Positions 10,817 to 22,038 are shown, counted from the first letter of the stretch. The stretch is DNA of 64,000 nucleotides from Sphingomonas rubra (GCF_900115745.1 NZ_FOXP01000005.1:62001-126000); one strand, 5' to 3'. Program-made: numbers and translations. The notes: generated by a model from the sequence alone, not told the origin.

Positions 10817-11191
10817 ATGCGCGTCGAGCGCGGCCAGCCGCTGACCGGTCCGGAGATCCGGGGTTTCACCGCCGCGGGGTATCGGCTCGACGACGTGACG
10901 GTGGCGCCGTCGCTGCTGCTGACGGAGGCGCGCGCGATGGACTGGGCACCGCCGGCGATGGAGGCGATCACCGTCGACTCGGTCGAGCCGGCGCTCGATC
11001 CGCATCCGGAGTTCCTGTTGCTCGGCACCGGCGCGACGCTGCGCCGTCCACCCGCCGCCTTCGTGCGGGCGATGGAGGCGCGCGGGATCGGCGTCGAGCC
11101 GATGGACAGCCGCGCCGCCGCGCGCGCCTGGGGCGTCCTGCGCGCCGAGGGCCGGCGGATCGCCGCGGCGCTCTATCCGCTCGACGTGTGA
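10817..11191 (+). CDS. Mth938-like domain protein, 124 aa
   Basis: The product matches the Mth938/AAMDC-like fold (DUF498/DUF598): FLLLGTGATLRRPPAAFVRAM at about residues 70-90 and GIGVEPMDSRAAARAWGVL at about 95-113, with the closing EGRRIAAALYPL. The biochemical role of this small alpha/beta protein is not established. It follows secF by 15 bp, an arrangement known in related alphaproteobacteria, so it probably shares the sec transcript. Confidence 0.85.
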   Translation: MRVERGQPLTGPEIRGFTAAGYRLDDVTVAPSLLLTEARAMDWAPPAMEAITVDSVEPALDPHPEFLLLGTGATLRRPPAAFVRAMEARGIGVEPMDSRAAARAWGVLRAEGRRIAAALYPLDV

Positions 11192-11328
11192 GCCGGATCA
11201 GACAGAGGGTACCGACCGCCCCTCCTTCGTCACTTTTAGCTCGATCCGCAGTGTGCTCGCAGCACTACTACGCCGGGTCGAGTGCGGGTCCACGGCAATA
11301 GGTTAAGACCGGCCCACTTCCAGCTTGG

Positions 11329-11436
11329 TTGCACCCCGGCGAAGGCCGGGGCCCAGTTGGGAGACGCTCATGGCGGGTCGCCGCGCTTCGTCCCATAGGT
11401 CCGCCCACCTGGGCCCCGGCCTTCGCCGGGGTGCAA
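11329..11436. repeat. Palindromic repeat (TTGCACCCCGGCGAAGGCC family)
   Basis: TTGCACCCCGGCGAAGGCC and GGCCTTCGCCGGGGTGCAA are perfect inverted arms flanking about 70 bp. Each arm is itself a short hairpin. The element lies in the 288-bp convergent gap between the Mth938-like gene and manA, where I see no other gene, and its counterpart is at 28531-28633. Confidence 0.8.
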
Positions 11437-11479
11437 GATCACGAAGTCCCGACAGATAATCCGACCTAAACAAACCACC

Positions 11480-12304
11480 CTACAGCCGCGTCTTGCCCGC
11501 ATAGGCGAGCAGGTAATCCGCCCCTTCCGCCGCCGCGATCGTCTCGCTGCCCGTCACCGTCACGCACTCGCCCGCCGCGAACGACAGCCCTGCGACCTCG
11601 CCGCCGCCGGTGATCGGCACCACCCAGGCGGTGGTGCCCTCCGGCAACGCGACGCGGCGGTCGCCGCCCTTGCACCGCTCCAGCACGAATTTCGGCCCCT
11701 CGACCATGATGGTGCGCGTGTCGGACACCGTCTCCGGCGGCGCGACGGGCACGTAGGGCACCGGGTTCGCCACCTCCACCCCATCGTCCAGGTGCAGTTC
11801 CCGGTCGCTGCCGTAATCGTAGAGGCGGTAGGTCGTTTCCGAATTCTGCTGCACCTCGATGCACGTCAGGCCGCCGCCGATCGCGTGGATGGTGCCGCTG
11901 GCGCAGTACATGAAGTCGCCGGCGTGCACCGGCTGCCAGTGCAGGTCCTGCTCGATCGATCCGTCCAGCGCGGCCGTCCGCAGCGCCTCCTTGCTCATCG
12001 GCGCCTTCGTGCCGACGGCGATCGCCGCGTCGTCGGTCGCCTGCAGGATTGTCCAGCACTCGTCCTTGCCGCGCGGCAGGCCACGGGCATGCGCCTGCTC
12101 GTCGTCGGGATGGACCTGCACCGACAGTTTCTGGCCGGGGAACAGGTATTTGATGAGCAGGTCGGGCTTAGTGTCGCCGGGCTGCTGGAACCACACCTCG
12201 CCGATCGGGTCACGGTCGGCGGGCTGATCCGGGAAGCCGGGAAACAGGTCGTGCCGCCCCCAGGGCTTCTCGACGCGGGTGGTCTTCAACTTGGTCGCGG
12301 GCAT
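11480..12304 (-). CDS. manA: Mannose-6-phosphate isomerase, class I, short form, 274 aa
   Basis: Zinc-dependent cupin enzyme interconverting mannose-6-phosphate and fructose-6-phosphate, feeding nucleotide-sugar and polysaccharide synthesis. Zinc ligands are visible in LSVQVHPDDEQAHARG (Gln and His, about residues 60-75) with Glu in GKDECWTIL (about 79-87). The active-site segment ASGTIHAIGGGLTCIEVQQNS (about 135-155) carries the last His. At 274 residues it is the compact bacterial form lacking the extra domain of the longer enzymes. The ATG at 12304 begins just before the family opening KPWGRHDLFP. Confidence 0.9.
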   Translation of the reverse strand: MPATKLKTTRVEKPWGRHDLFPGFPDQPADRDPIGEVWFQQPGDTKPDLLIKYLFPGQKLSVQVHPDDEQAHARGLPRGKDECWTILQATDDAAIAVGTKAPMSKEALRTAALDGSIEQDLHWQPVHAGDFMYCASGTIHAIGGGLTCIEVQQNSETTYRLYDYGSDRELHLDDGVEVANPVPYVPVAPPETVSDTRTIMVEGPKFVLERCKGGDRRVALPEGTTAWVVPITGGGEVAGLSFAAGECVTVTGSETIAAAEGADYLLAYAGKTRL

Positions 12305-12430
12305 GGAACGGCGAACTCCGGGAACGGTTTTCGAGGCAGCGAACGCTTGTCCTGCCGCATCCGTTTCACACCGGCAACGACCGCGCACGCTATTGTTCGC
12401 GGCCCACGCCTTACGCTACAGGCAGCGACG

Positions 12431-13423
12431 ATGCGTATCCTCCGGTCCCGCCCGCTTCACCTCGCCCTGATCGCCGCCGCCGCGCTGCCGGTCGCCGGTT
12501 GCGCCCGCCGGGGCAGCCAGGCCGACATCCCCTATGTCGCGCGCGACGTCGGCACGCTCTACACCACCGCCAAGCGGCGGCTGGACCAGGGCCGCTACAA
12601 GGAAGCCGCCCAGCTGTTCGACGAGGTCGAGCGCCAGCATCCCTACTCGATCTGGGCGCGGCGCGCGCAGCTGATGAGCGCGTTCAGCTATTACCTCGCC
12701 AAGGATTACACCCAGTCGATACAGTCGGCGCAACGCTTCATCTCGGTCCACCCCGGCAACCGCGACGCGCCCTACGCCTATTACCTGGTCGCGCTCGGTT
12801 ACTACGAGCAAATCCAGGACGTGACACGCGACCAGAAGATCACCCGCCAGGCGCTCGACGCGCTCGGCGAGCTCAACCGCCGCTATCCCAACACCCGCTA
12901 CGCGTCGGACGCGCGGCTGAAGATCGACCTGGTCAACGACCATCTCGCCGGCAAGGAGATGGAGATCGGCCGCTTCTACGAGGCGCGGGGCCAGTGGCTG
13001 GCGGCCAACATGCGCTTCCGCACCGTGATCGACCAGTATCAGACGACGACGCACGCGCCCGAGGCGCTGCTGCGCCAGACCGAGACCTATCTCCAGCTGG
13101 GCCTGCGCGGCGAGGCGCAGAAATCAGCGGCGGTGCTCGGCCGCAACTATCCGGGCAGCGACTGGTACCAGCGCGCCTACAAGATCATGAGCGACAATCC
13201 GGTGAAGCCGATCGCGCCCGTCCCCGCCGGCACGCCGATCGTTCCCGACGGCACCCCCGCCGCGCTGCCCAAGTCGCTGCCCGGCGAGAGCAGCGACGAG
13301 CCGCGCGCGGCGCAGCCGGCCGGCACGCCCGCCCCGGTCGCGGCCGATCCCGCCACCTCGGCCACGACAGTCGGCCCCAACCCGGTCGCCGGCACCCCGG
13401 CATCGACCGCGCCGCAACCCTGA
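12431..13423 (+). CDS. bamD: Outer membrane protein assembly factor BamD, 330 aa
   Basis: Essential lipoprotein of the BAM complex that folds beta-barrel proteins into the outer membrane. A lipoprotein signal ends in LPVAGC (Cys24). Five TPR-like repeats follow (about residues 38-245): YTTAKRRLDQGRYKEAAQLF, an HPYSIWARRAQLM helix pair, RFISVHPGNRDAPYAYYLVA and YPNTRYASDARLKIDLVND match BamD signatures. The last 75 residues are a Pro/Ala/Thr-rich disordered tail that is longer than in E. coli. The ATG at 12431 gives the signal peptide directly. Confidence 0.95.
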   Translation: MRILRSRPLHLALIAAAALPVAGCARRGSQADIPYVARDVGTLYTTAKRRLDQGRYKEAAQLFDEVERQHPYSIWARRAQLMSAFSYYLAKDYTQSIQSAQRFISVHPGNRDAPYAYYLVALGYYEQIQDVTRDQKITRQALDALGELNRRYPNTRYASDARLKIDLVNDHLAGKEMEIGRFYEARGQWLAANMRFRTVIDQYQTTTHAPEALLRQTETYLQLGLRGEAQKSAAVLGRNYPGSDWYQRAYKIMSDNPVKPIAPVPAGTPIVPDGTPAALPKSLPGESSDEPRAAQPAGTPAPVAADPATSATTVGPNPVAGTPASTAPQP

Positions 13424-13442
13424 AGCATATCCGATCACTTCT

Positions 13443-13521
13443 CCCTCCGTTTGTGCCGGGCGACGTCGAAGCACGGCCAGCCGGACCTGGCCTTCGACGG
13501 CGCTCAGGCTGAACGAAGGGG
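13443..13521. repeat. Palindromic repeat upstream of recN
   Basis: CCCTCCGTTTGTGCCGGGC and a downstream GCTCAGGCTGAACGAAGGGG form inverted ends; the middle holds inverted GTCGAAG / CCTTCGAC. It is related to the element between secD and secF and occupies part of the 183-bp bamD-recN gap. Confidence 0.6.
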
Positions 13522-13606
13522 AAAGCTTCTCCGTGAAAAGGTTGGGCGGCCCACCGGAACAAAGCCGGTTCAAATCGCGCGCGACCCGCTCTACATCAGG
13601 CCGGAC

Positions 13607-15265
13607 ATGCTGACCGCGCTATCCATCCGCGACGTGGTGCTGATCGAGGCGCTCGACCTCGATTTCGGCACGGGACTGGGCGTGCTGACCGGAGAGACCG
13701 GCGCGGGCAAGTCGATCCTGCTCGACGCGCTCGGCCTGGCGCTGGGCGGGCGCGGCGATAGCGGGCTGGTCCGCCACGGCGCGACGCAGGCGGTCGTCAC
13801 CGCCAGCTTCGAGGCGCCCGCCCCCGCGCTCGCCGCGCTGCTCGACGACAATGGCGTCGAGGTGGAGCCGGGCGAGCCGCTGCTCGTCCGCCGCGTCGTC
13901 AAGGCGGACGGCGGCAGCCGCGCCTTCGTCAACAACCAGCCGGCCTCCGCGACGCTGCTGCGCGAGATCGCGCCGCAGCTGGTCGAAATCCACGGCCAGC
14001 ACGATGATCGCGGGCTGCTCAATGCGCGCGGCCACCGGGCACTGCTCGACAGCTTCGGCCGGATCGACACCAGCCCCGCCGCGCGCGCCTGGGCCGCGCA
14101 CCGCGACGCGGAAGGTGCGCTCGCCGCCGCCCGCGCGGAGATCGAGACGGCAGCGCGCGATCGCGACTGGCTGGAACACGCGGTCGCCGAACTGACCGCG
14201 CTCGCCGCGCAGCCCGGCGAGGAGGAAACGCTCGCCGACCAGCGCCGCACCATGCAGCGCGCCGAGAAGATCGCCGACGACCTCGGCGCGATCGACGATT
14301 ATCTGGAGGGCTCCGACGGCGGCCTCGCTCGCTTGCGCCAGGCGGCGCGCGTGCTGGAGCGGGTGGCGGCGGACCACCCTGCGCTCGCCGACGCGCTCGC
14401 CGCCGTGGATCGTGCCGTGATCGAGGGCGCGGTGGCCGAGGAGCGGCTGCGCGAGGCGCGGGCCGCGCTCGCCTACGATCCCCGCGTGTTGGAGGACGAC
14501 GAGGCGCGCCTGTTCGAGCTGCGCGCGATGGCGCGCAAGCACCGCGTCCAGCCCGACGACCTCGCCGCCCTCGCCGACGAGCTGGCCGGGCGTCTCGCGC
14601 GGCTGGAGGCGGGCGAGGGCGGCATCGCCGCGCTGGAGGCGACGCTCGCCGCCACGCGGGCGGCCTACGACGCGGCGGCCGACGCGCTGACGGCCGCCCG
14701 CACCGATGCGGCGGCCAGGCTCGACGCGGCGGTGGCCGGCGAGCTGGCGCCGCTCAAGCTCGACGCCGCGCGCTTCCGCACCGTGGTCGCGCCCGCCTCC
14801 GTCGACAACTGGTCGGGTGCGGGCAAGGACCGGGTCGAGTTCGAGATCGCCACCAATCCCGGCGCACCCTTCGCGCCGCTCATCAAGATCGCGTCCGGCG
14901 GCGAGTTGTCGCGCTTCATCCTGGCGCTCAAGGTCGCGCTGGCCGAGCGTGGCGGTGCCGCCACCATGGTCTTCGACGAGATCGACCGCGGCGTCGGCGG
15001 CGCCGTCGCCTCCGCGATCGGCGAGCGGCTGCACCGGCTGGCGGGCGGCACCCAGTTGCTGGTCGTCACCCACAGCCCGCAGGTCGCCGCCCGCGGCGCC
15101 GCACACCTGCTGATCGCCAAATCCTCCGACGGCACCGTGACGCGTACCGGCGTCCGCCAACTCTCCGACGCCGAACGCCGCGAGGAGATCGCCCGCATGC
15201 TCTCCGGCGCCACCGTCACCGACGAGGCGCGTGCGCAGGCGGATCGGTTGCTGGAGACGGCGTAG
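13607..15265 (+). CDS. recN: DNA repair protein RecN, 552 aa
   Basis: SMC-like ATPase that acts at DNA double-strand breaks. The N-terminal ATPase half has Walker A GETGAGKSILLDALGLALGG (about residues 28-47) and the VEIHGQHDDRGLLN segment (about 126-139). A central coiled coil spans about 150-390. The C-terminal half carries the ABC signature IASGGELSRFILALKVAL (about 425-442), Walker B TMVFDEIDRGVGGAVA and the H-loop LVVTHSPQVAARG. The ATG at 13607 directly opens the conserved MLTALSIRDVVLIEALDL. Confidence 0.97.
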   Translation: MLTALSIRDVVLIEALDLDFGTGLGVLTGETGAGKSILLDALGLALGGRGDSGLVRHGATQAVVTASFEAPAPALAALLDDNGVEVEPGEPLLVRRVVKADGGSRAFVNNQPASATLLREIAPQLVEIHGQHDDRGLLNARGHRALLDSFGRIDTSPAARAWAAHRDAEGALAAARAEIETAARDRDWLEHAVAELTALAAQPGEEETLADQRRTMQRAEKIADDLGAIDDYLEGSDGGLARLRQAARVLERVAADHPALADALAAVDRAVIEGAVAEERLREARAALAYDPRVLEDDEARLFELRAMARKHRVQPDDLAALADELAGRLARLEAGEGGIAALEATLAATRAAYDAAADALTAARTDAAARLDAAVAGELAPLKLDAARFRTVVAPASVDNWSGAGKDRVEFEIATNPGAPFAPLIKIASGGELSRFILALKVALAERGGAATMVFDEIDRGVGGAVASAIGERLHRLAGGTQLLVVTHSPQVAARGAAHLLIAKSSDGTVTRTGVRQLSDAERREEIARMLSGATVTDEARAQADRLLETA

Positions 15266-15270
15266 CCTCT

Positions 15271-15355
15271 CCGTCACGCCGGGCTCGTCCTGGCGTCCAG
15301 GGTCCACCAGCGCACCGTCCGCGGCTCCGGATACCGGCACGAGCTTGGCATGACG
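15271..15355. repeat. Palindromic repeat between recN and ligA
   Basis: Left arm CCGTCACGCCGGGCTCGTCC and right arm GGCACGAGCTTGGCATGACG are imperfect inverted copies. It belongs to the family with CGTCATGCCGGGC ends seen at 36139, 47711, 51366 and 56124. Confidence 0.65.
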
Positions 15356-15393
15356 ATGGTAGCGGCTTGCCCTGGTCGGTGGTGACCTCCTAA

Positions 15394-17532
<2,139 letters not shown>

Positions 17533-17595
17533 GCTAGCTCGTAAGCATCGTCATGCACCGGCAGCAGCGAACATCATCAAAGCTGACTGGCAACT

Positions 17596-17769
17596 TTAAT
17601 CGCGTGCATCGCAAGCCGGGCATAGGCTGAAGTCGTCGCTCACCATGCCTTCGCTGCCGACAAACGGGTTGCTGCAATGAGAGCAAATCTGGTCAGGCTT
17701 ACGCTGGGCAATCGGCGATCCCCAAAGATGAAGCTTCCGATCAATCGATTCATTGGTGTCATGATCCAT
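17596..17769 (-). CDS. Small putative zinc-ribbon protein, 57 aa
   Basis: Two CxxC pairs (CSHC and CPAC) lie 19 or so residues apart in the C-terminal half, a spacing that suits a small zinc ribbon. The ATG at 17769 is preceded by GGGAG only 2 bases upstream, a weak site; an in-frame ATG at 17832 would add 21 residues. The surrounding 300 bp (17535-17830) is visibly poorer in G+C than the neighbouring genes, which suggests acquired or non-coding sequence. No family was recognised. It may share the strand and transcript of typA only by read-through, since a terminator at 17831-17861 lies between them. Confidence 0.45.
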   Translation of the reverse strand: MDHDTNESIDRKLHLWGSPIAQRKPDQICSHCSNPFVGSEGMVSDDFSLCPACDARD

Positions 17770-17830
17770 TCTCCCGCAATACGTCAACTCAGCTAACGAG
17801 TGACTAATTCCAGGTGATGGATGCTGAAAC

Positions 17831-17861
17831 AAAAAGAGGCGCTCGTTTCAGAGCGCCTCTT
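17831..17861 (-). terminator. Rho-independent terminator of typA
   Basis: On the minus strand a perfect 9-bp stem GAGGCGCTC / GAGCGCCTC with loop TGAAAC is followed by TTTTTG. It begins about 16 bp after the typA stop codon, the expected position. Confidence 0.9.
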
Positions 17862-17877
17862 CCCGATCATCGCTTAA

Positions 17878-19719
17878 TCAAGCAGCCTGCTTCGCGCGGC
17901 TCGCCTTCTTGCGCTCGTGCGGGTCGAGGTGGCGCTTGCGCAGGCGGATCGACTTGGGCGTCACCTCCACCATCTCGTCGTCGTCGATATAGGCGATCGC
18001 CTGCTCCAGCGTCATCCGCTTAGGCGGCGTCAGCCGGATCGCGTCGTCTTTGCCGCCGGACGCGCGGAAGTTGGTCAGCTGCTTGGCCTTCATCGGATTG
18101 ACCTCGAGGTCGTCCGTCTTGGCGTTCTCGCCGATCACCATGCCTTCGTACAGCGCCTCGCCGTGCGCCACGAACAGGATGCCGCGCTCCTCGAGCGGGC
18201 CGAGGGCGTAGCTGTTCGCCTCACCGGCGCCGTTCGAGATCAGCACGCCGTTCTTGCGCCCCTCGATGTTGCCCTTGTGCGGCCCGTACTTCTCGAACAG
18301 CCGGTTCATGATGCCCGTGCCGCGCGTGTCCGACAGGAATTCGCCGTGATAGCCGATCATGCCGCGGCTGGGTGCGGAGAAGGTGATGCGCGTCTTGCCG
18401 CCCGTCGACGGGCGCATGTCGGTCAGCTCGGCCTTGCGCAGGTTCATCTTCTCGACGACCGTGCCCGAATGCTCGTCGTCCACGTCGATGATGACGGTCT
18501 CGTACGGCTCGGTCTTCTTGCCGTCCTCGTCCTCGCCGAACAGCACGCGCGGGCGGCTGATGCCGAGCTCGAAGCCCTCGCGGCGCATCGTCTCGATCAG
18601 CACGCCGAGCTGGAGTTCGCCGCGACCCGCCACCTCGAAACTGTCGCGGTCGGCCGCCTCGGTCACCTTGACCGCGACGTTCGACTCCGCCTCGCGGAAC
18701 AGGCGGTCGCGGATCATGCGGCTGGTCACCTTCGACCCCTCGCGGCCCGCCATCGGCGAATCGTTGACCGCGAAGCGCATCGACAGCGTTGGCGGGTCGA
18801 TCGGCTGCGCGTGAAGCGCCTCGGTGACGCTGGGATCGGCGATCGTGTTGGCGACGGTGGCGACGGTGAGGCCGGCCAGCGAAATGATGTCTCCCGCCTG
18901 CGCCTCATCGACGGGCACGCGGTCGAGGCCGCGGAACGACAGGATCTTCGACGCGCGGCCGGTCTCGATCACGTTGCCGTCATTGTCGAGCGCGTGGATC
19001 GGCTGGTTGGTCTTGACCGTGCCCGAATTGACCCGGCCGGTCAGGATGCGGCCGAGGAAATTGTCGCGATCGAGCAGCGTGACGAGGAAGGTGAACGGCG
19101 CATCCTGGTCCAGGCTCGGCGGCGGGACGTGGGCGACGATCGTCTCGAACATCGGCTGCAACGTGCCCTCGCGCGCGTCCATGTCGGTCGAGGCGTAGCC
19201 GTTGCGGCCCGACGCGTAGAGCACGGGGAAGTCGAGCTGGTCGTCGTTCGCGTCGAGCGACACGAACAGGTCGAACACCTCGTCCAGCACCTCCTGGATG
19301 CGCGCGTCGGCGCGGTCGACCTTGTTGACGACGACGATGGGCCGCAGGCCGAGCGCCAGCGCCTTGCCGGTGACGAACTTCGTCTGGGGCATCGCGCCCT
19401 CCGACGAATCGACCAGCAGGACGACGCCGTCGACCATCGACAGGATGCGCTCCACCTCGCCGCCGAAATCGGCGTGGCCGGGCGTGTCGACGATGTTGAT
19501 CCGCACCGCCTCGCCACCCGCGGGCGGCGTCCACTCGACCGAGGTGGGCTTGGCCAGGATGGTGATCCCGCGCTCCTTCTCCAGGTCGTTCGAGTCCATC
19601 GCGCGCTCCTCGACGCGCTGGTTGTCGCGGAACGTGCCCGACTGGCGGAACAGCTGGTCGACGAGGGTGGTCTTGCCGTGATCGACGTGCGCGATGATGG
19701 CGATATTGCGGAGGTTCAT
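17878..19719 (-). CDS. typA: Ribosome-associated translational GTPase TypA/BipA, 613 aa
   Basis: Elongation-factor-like GTPase involved in ribosome assembly and stress adaptation. G1 is AHVDHGKTTLVDQLF (residues 10-24), switch I KERGITILAKPTS, G3 IVDTPGHADFGGEV, and G4 VVNKVDRADAR. The C-terminal half has domain III and the TypA-specific region with SRGMIGYHGEFLSDTRGTGIMN and GEALYEGMVIGENAKTDDLEVNP. Length 613 is usual. Followed by a strong terminator; the divergent gap upstream (about 50 bp to the receptor stop) is short. Confidence 0.98.
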   Translation of the reverse strand: MNLRNIAIIAHVDHGKTTLVDQLFRQSGTFRDNQRVEERAMDSNDLEKERGITILAKPTSVEWTPPAGGEAVRINIVDTPGHADFGGEVERILSMVDGVVLLVDSSEGAMPQTKFVTGKALALGLRPIVVVNKVDRADARIQEVLDEVFDLFVSLDANDDQLDFPVLYASGRNGYASTDMDAREGTLQPMFETIVAHVPPPSLDQDAPFTFLVTLLDRDNFLGRILTGRVNSGTVKTNQPIHALDNDGNVIETGRASKILSFRGLDRVPVDEAQAGDIISLAGLTVATVANTIADPSVTEALHAQPIDPPTLSMRFAVNDSPMAGREGSKVTSRMIRDRLFREAESNVAVKVTEAADRDSFEVAGRGELQLGVLIETMRREGFELGISRPRVLFGEDEDGKKTEPYETVIIDVDDEHSGTVVEKMNLRKAELTDMRPSTGGKTRITFSAPSRGMIGYHGEFLSDTRGTGIMNRLFEKYGPHKGNIEGRKNGVLISNGAGEANSYALGPLEERGILFVAHGEALYEGMVIGENAKTDDLEVNPMKAKQLTNFRASGGKDDAIRLTPPKRMTLEQAIAYIDDDEMVEVTPKSIRLRKRHLDPHERKKASRAKQAA

Positions 19720-19770
19720 CGAAAATCCTGGGGTTGGGCCGCGGTCAGCGCGGCACCGTCGCGCGCGCCC

Positions 19771-22038
19771 TTAGCGTAAATGGTCGACTGCGGGAAGAGC
19801 GGGGTCCGGAACGTCCGGCGTCGGCTCACCCGCCGATCGGTACGCGCAGCGACAGCGCCACGGTGCGGCCCAGCGGATCGAGCAGCCAGGGATTGAGGAT
19901 GGTCGATCCCGTCCGGTTGAACGTGCGGATGCGCGGATGCGCGGACGCGCGTTGGTGAGGTTGCGGATCGACAGTTCCAGGCGGTATCCGCCCCACCTGC
20001 CGCCGCGGCCGCCGCCGCCGCCGGCCGCGCCGGGCGATTGCAGCGTCATCAGCAGATTGCCGTCCACCCGCACCAGCGGCGCGACATCGACCCCGTTGGT
20101 CGGATCGGCGACCGAGGTGGAACGTATCCCGCCGCTGCGCGATACCGAGACGTTGCCGCCGAACCGGCGCGTGCGCAGCCCCAGCTGCCCGCTCCATCGC
20201 TGACGCCCTTGTACGCCGGTGGAGATGCTGAGCGGATTGGTCAGCGTGTCGATCACGGGAATGTCCGGCCCCAGCCGCAGCGAGCGCCGCAGCTGTCGCT
20301 GGCCCTGGATACCGATGTTCCAGTTGAGCGTGCTCTCCCCCCGCCCCCCGCCCGACAGGTTGAGGGCGGTCGTCACGCTCTCCTCCACCTGCCGCACGGC
20401 GTTGAACGGGCGGACGTCGACGCTGACGAGCCGGCCCGCCGCGTCGCGCCGGAACCGGTCGGGGAAATAGCGTTCCGCGAACGCCGATGGCTCGGTCAGG
20501 CTGACCGTCGGCCGCTCGACCGCGTCGCGCGAGAAGCCGAGATTGCCGTTCAGCTGGACCTTGCCGATCGTGCGATCGTAATTGGCCGAGACATTGATGC
20601 CCAGGCTCGCCTGCGGGGCGAGCGGCGCGCCGCCGGTGATCTGCTCGATCGGCACCAGCGCACCGGCGCGGTAATCGTACACGGTGAACCCGATCAGCGT
20701 CTGCACGGGGGCGTTGATCTGCTCGTTCGAGGGCAGCGATCCCCGTCGGCTGATCGAGGCGTTGACGAACAGAGCGGACGACGGCCGCCAGCTCAGCGAC
20801 ACGTTGGTGCCGATCACGTGGCCCCGGCCGTCGATCGCGTTGTAGTCGATCGACGGCATCAGCTCGACCGTTCCCAGGAAACCCAGCACGGGGGTCGAGC
20901 CGGCGACGATCGGCAGCGACACGTTGGCCTGCGCGCTGGTCGTGGCATAGCCGGTACGCAGGACCGTGTCGTTCAGCCGGTCGGTCGCGGTGGTGCGGGC
21001 CCGGTTGCGCTGCGCCGACAGGTCGATCCGCATCTCGCCCGCCGGCAAGGTCGCGACGGTGCCGCCGGCCCGCGCGGTCAGGCCGGCATTGATCGTCGCG
21101 GTGCGAAGGTCCTGGGCAAGGCGGCACTGCGTGCAGCCCGCCGCGGCATCCCCGGCCAGGATGCGCGACCGGCTGTCGCTGCGTCCGACGTCGGCGATCG
21201 CGGTGACCTGGAAGCCGGCCACGGTGTTGTTGTAGCTCGCATTGATGCTCGACGATCCGCCAAGGCTCTCCTGCTGCGTCGTGCCGTTCGTCTGCCGCAA
21301 ATTCTGCGTCCGCGCACCCCGGAGGCCGAGATCGAGGTTACCGGCGCCGAGCGGCCGCCCCGCGCCCAGCGTCGCGTAATAGGATTGCCGCCGCGGCAGC
21401 AGGCTCTGCCCGGGCGGCACCGGCTGGTCGCCGTTCGCGGCGCCCGGCCGCTGACGGGCGAGCAGCCCTTCGTCCGCCTGCGCCCTGGCGAACCCGTTCA
21501 GACGACGGTCGCCGTTCAGGACGACGCCGCGCAATTCGCCCTGTACCACGGTGCCCGCGCCCTCGGTCGCCGCGCGGACCTCGTCCTCCAGCGACAGCGA
21601 GCGGAAATCGCGCTTCAGCGTCAGGTTGAGCAGTCGCTTGTCGGCCGAGAAGCCGAACCGCTTGGCATCGGCGGGCGTGTAGATCTCGATCCCCTTCAAT
21701 GCCTCGGCCGGCAGTTCGCCAAGATCGGCCAGCGATCCGATCCGGCGACCGTTGACGATGATGGAGAACTCGCGCCCGCCCTGCTGCTGCTGCAGCCGCT
21801 CGATCACCTCGTTGATCGATCCCGCGCCGTAGGTGGAGATGCGCCCTTCCGACAATTCGTCCAGCGCCTGCGCGCCCTCCAGCGACTTCGGGCGCCGCGA
21901 TCCGGTGACCACGACCTCCGGCAACACCGCCGGCGCATCCGGGGCGGTGGCCGGCCCCTGGCCGATCGGCGGGGTCTGGCCGGTCGCGGGGGCGGCTTGC
22001 ACGATCGAGGGCTGGGCAAGGGCGTCGATGGCGAGCAT
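19771..22038 (-). CDS. TonB-dependent receptor with frameshifted C-terminus, 755 aa as read
   Basis: Outer-membrane receptor with a plug domain (about residues 35-150: LPEVVVTGSRRPKSLEGAQA, then INEVIERLQQQQGGREFSIIV and LGELPAEALKGIEIY) and a long beta-barrel. The family should end with an aromatic or LR strand. That ending (NPWLLDPLGRTVALSLRV) exists, but in another frame, stopping at 19826. An 8-bp tandem repeat at 19925-19948 causes the shift: deleting one copy restores NARPRIRTFNRTG and the normal end. As it stands, the last 45 or so residues are unrelated (RASARSTGRDRP and onward). The ATG at 22038 follows GAGGTTTCACC. No clear signal peptide is seen, so a different start is possible. 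Ligand unknown. Confidence 0.75.
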   Translation of the reverse strand: MLAIDALAQPSIVQAAPATGQTPPIGQGPATAPDAPAVLPEVVVTGSRRPKSLEGAQALDELSEGRISTYGAGSINEVIERLQQQQGGREFSIIVNGRRIGSLADLGELPAEALKGIEIYTPADAKRFGFSADKRLLNLTLKRDFRSLSLEDEVRAATEGAGTVVQGELRGVVLNGDRRLNGFARAQADEGLLARQRPGAANGDQPVPPGQSLLPRRQSYYATLGAGRPLGAGNLDLGLRGARTQNLRQTNGTTQQESLGGSSSINASYNNTVAGFQVTAIADVGRSDSRSRILAGDAAAGCTQCRLAQDLRTATINAGLTARAGGTVATLPAGEMRIDLSAQRNRARTTATDRLNDTVLRTGYATTSAQANVSLPIVAGSTPVLGFLGTVELMPSIDYNAIDGRGHVIGTNVSLSWRPSSALFVNASISRRGSLPSNEQINAPVQTLIGFTVYDYRAGALVPIEQITGGAPLAPQASLGINVSANYDRTIGKVQLNGNLGFSRDAVERPTVSLTEPSAFAERYFPDRFRRDAAGRLVSVDVRPFNAVRQVEESVTTALNLSGGGRGESTLNWNIGIQGQRQLRRSLRLGPDIPVIDTLTNPLSISTGVQGRQRWSGQLGLRTRRFGGNVSVSRSGGIRSTSVADPTNGVDVAPLVRVDGNLLMTLQSPGAAGGGGGRGGRWGGYRLELSIRNLTNARPRIRASARSTGRDRPSSIPGCSIRWAAPWRCRCAYRSAGEPTPDVPDPALPAVDHLR
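19925..19948. repeat. 8-bp tandem repeat inside the receptor gene
   Basis: GCGGATGC occurs at 19925-19932 and 19933-19940, and is followed by a one-mismatch third copy GCGGACGC at 19941-19948. Because 8 is not a multiple of 3, gain or loss of a copy changes the reading frame of the receptor's last beta-strand. Confidence 0.9.

Noticed and set aside
13619..15340. 573-codon minus-strand frame opposite recN
   Set aside because: Shadow frame with no domains; recN is fully supported on the plus strand.
17917..19779. 620-codon plus-strand frame opposite typA
   Set aside because: Antisense shadow of typA with repetitive Arg/Val/Asp/His composition; typA motifs and terminator support the minus-strand gene.
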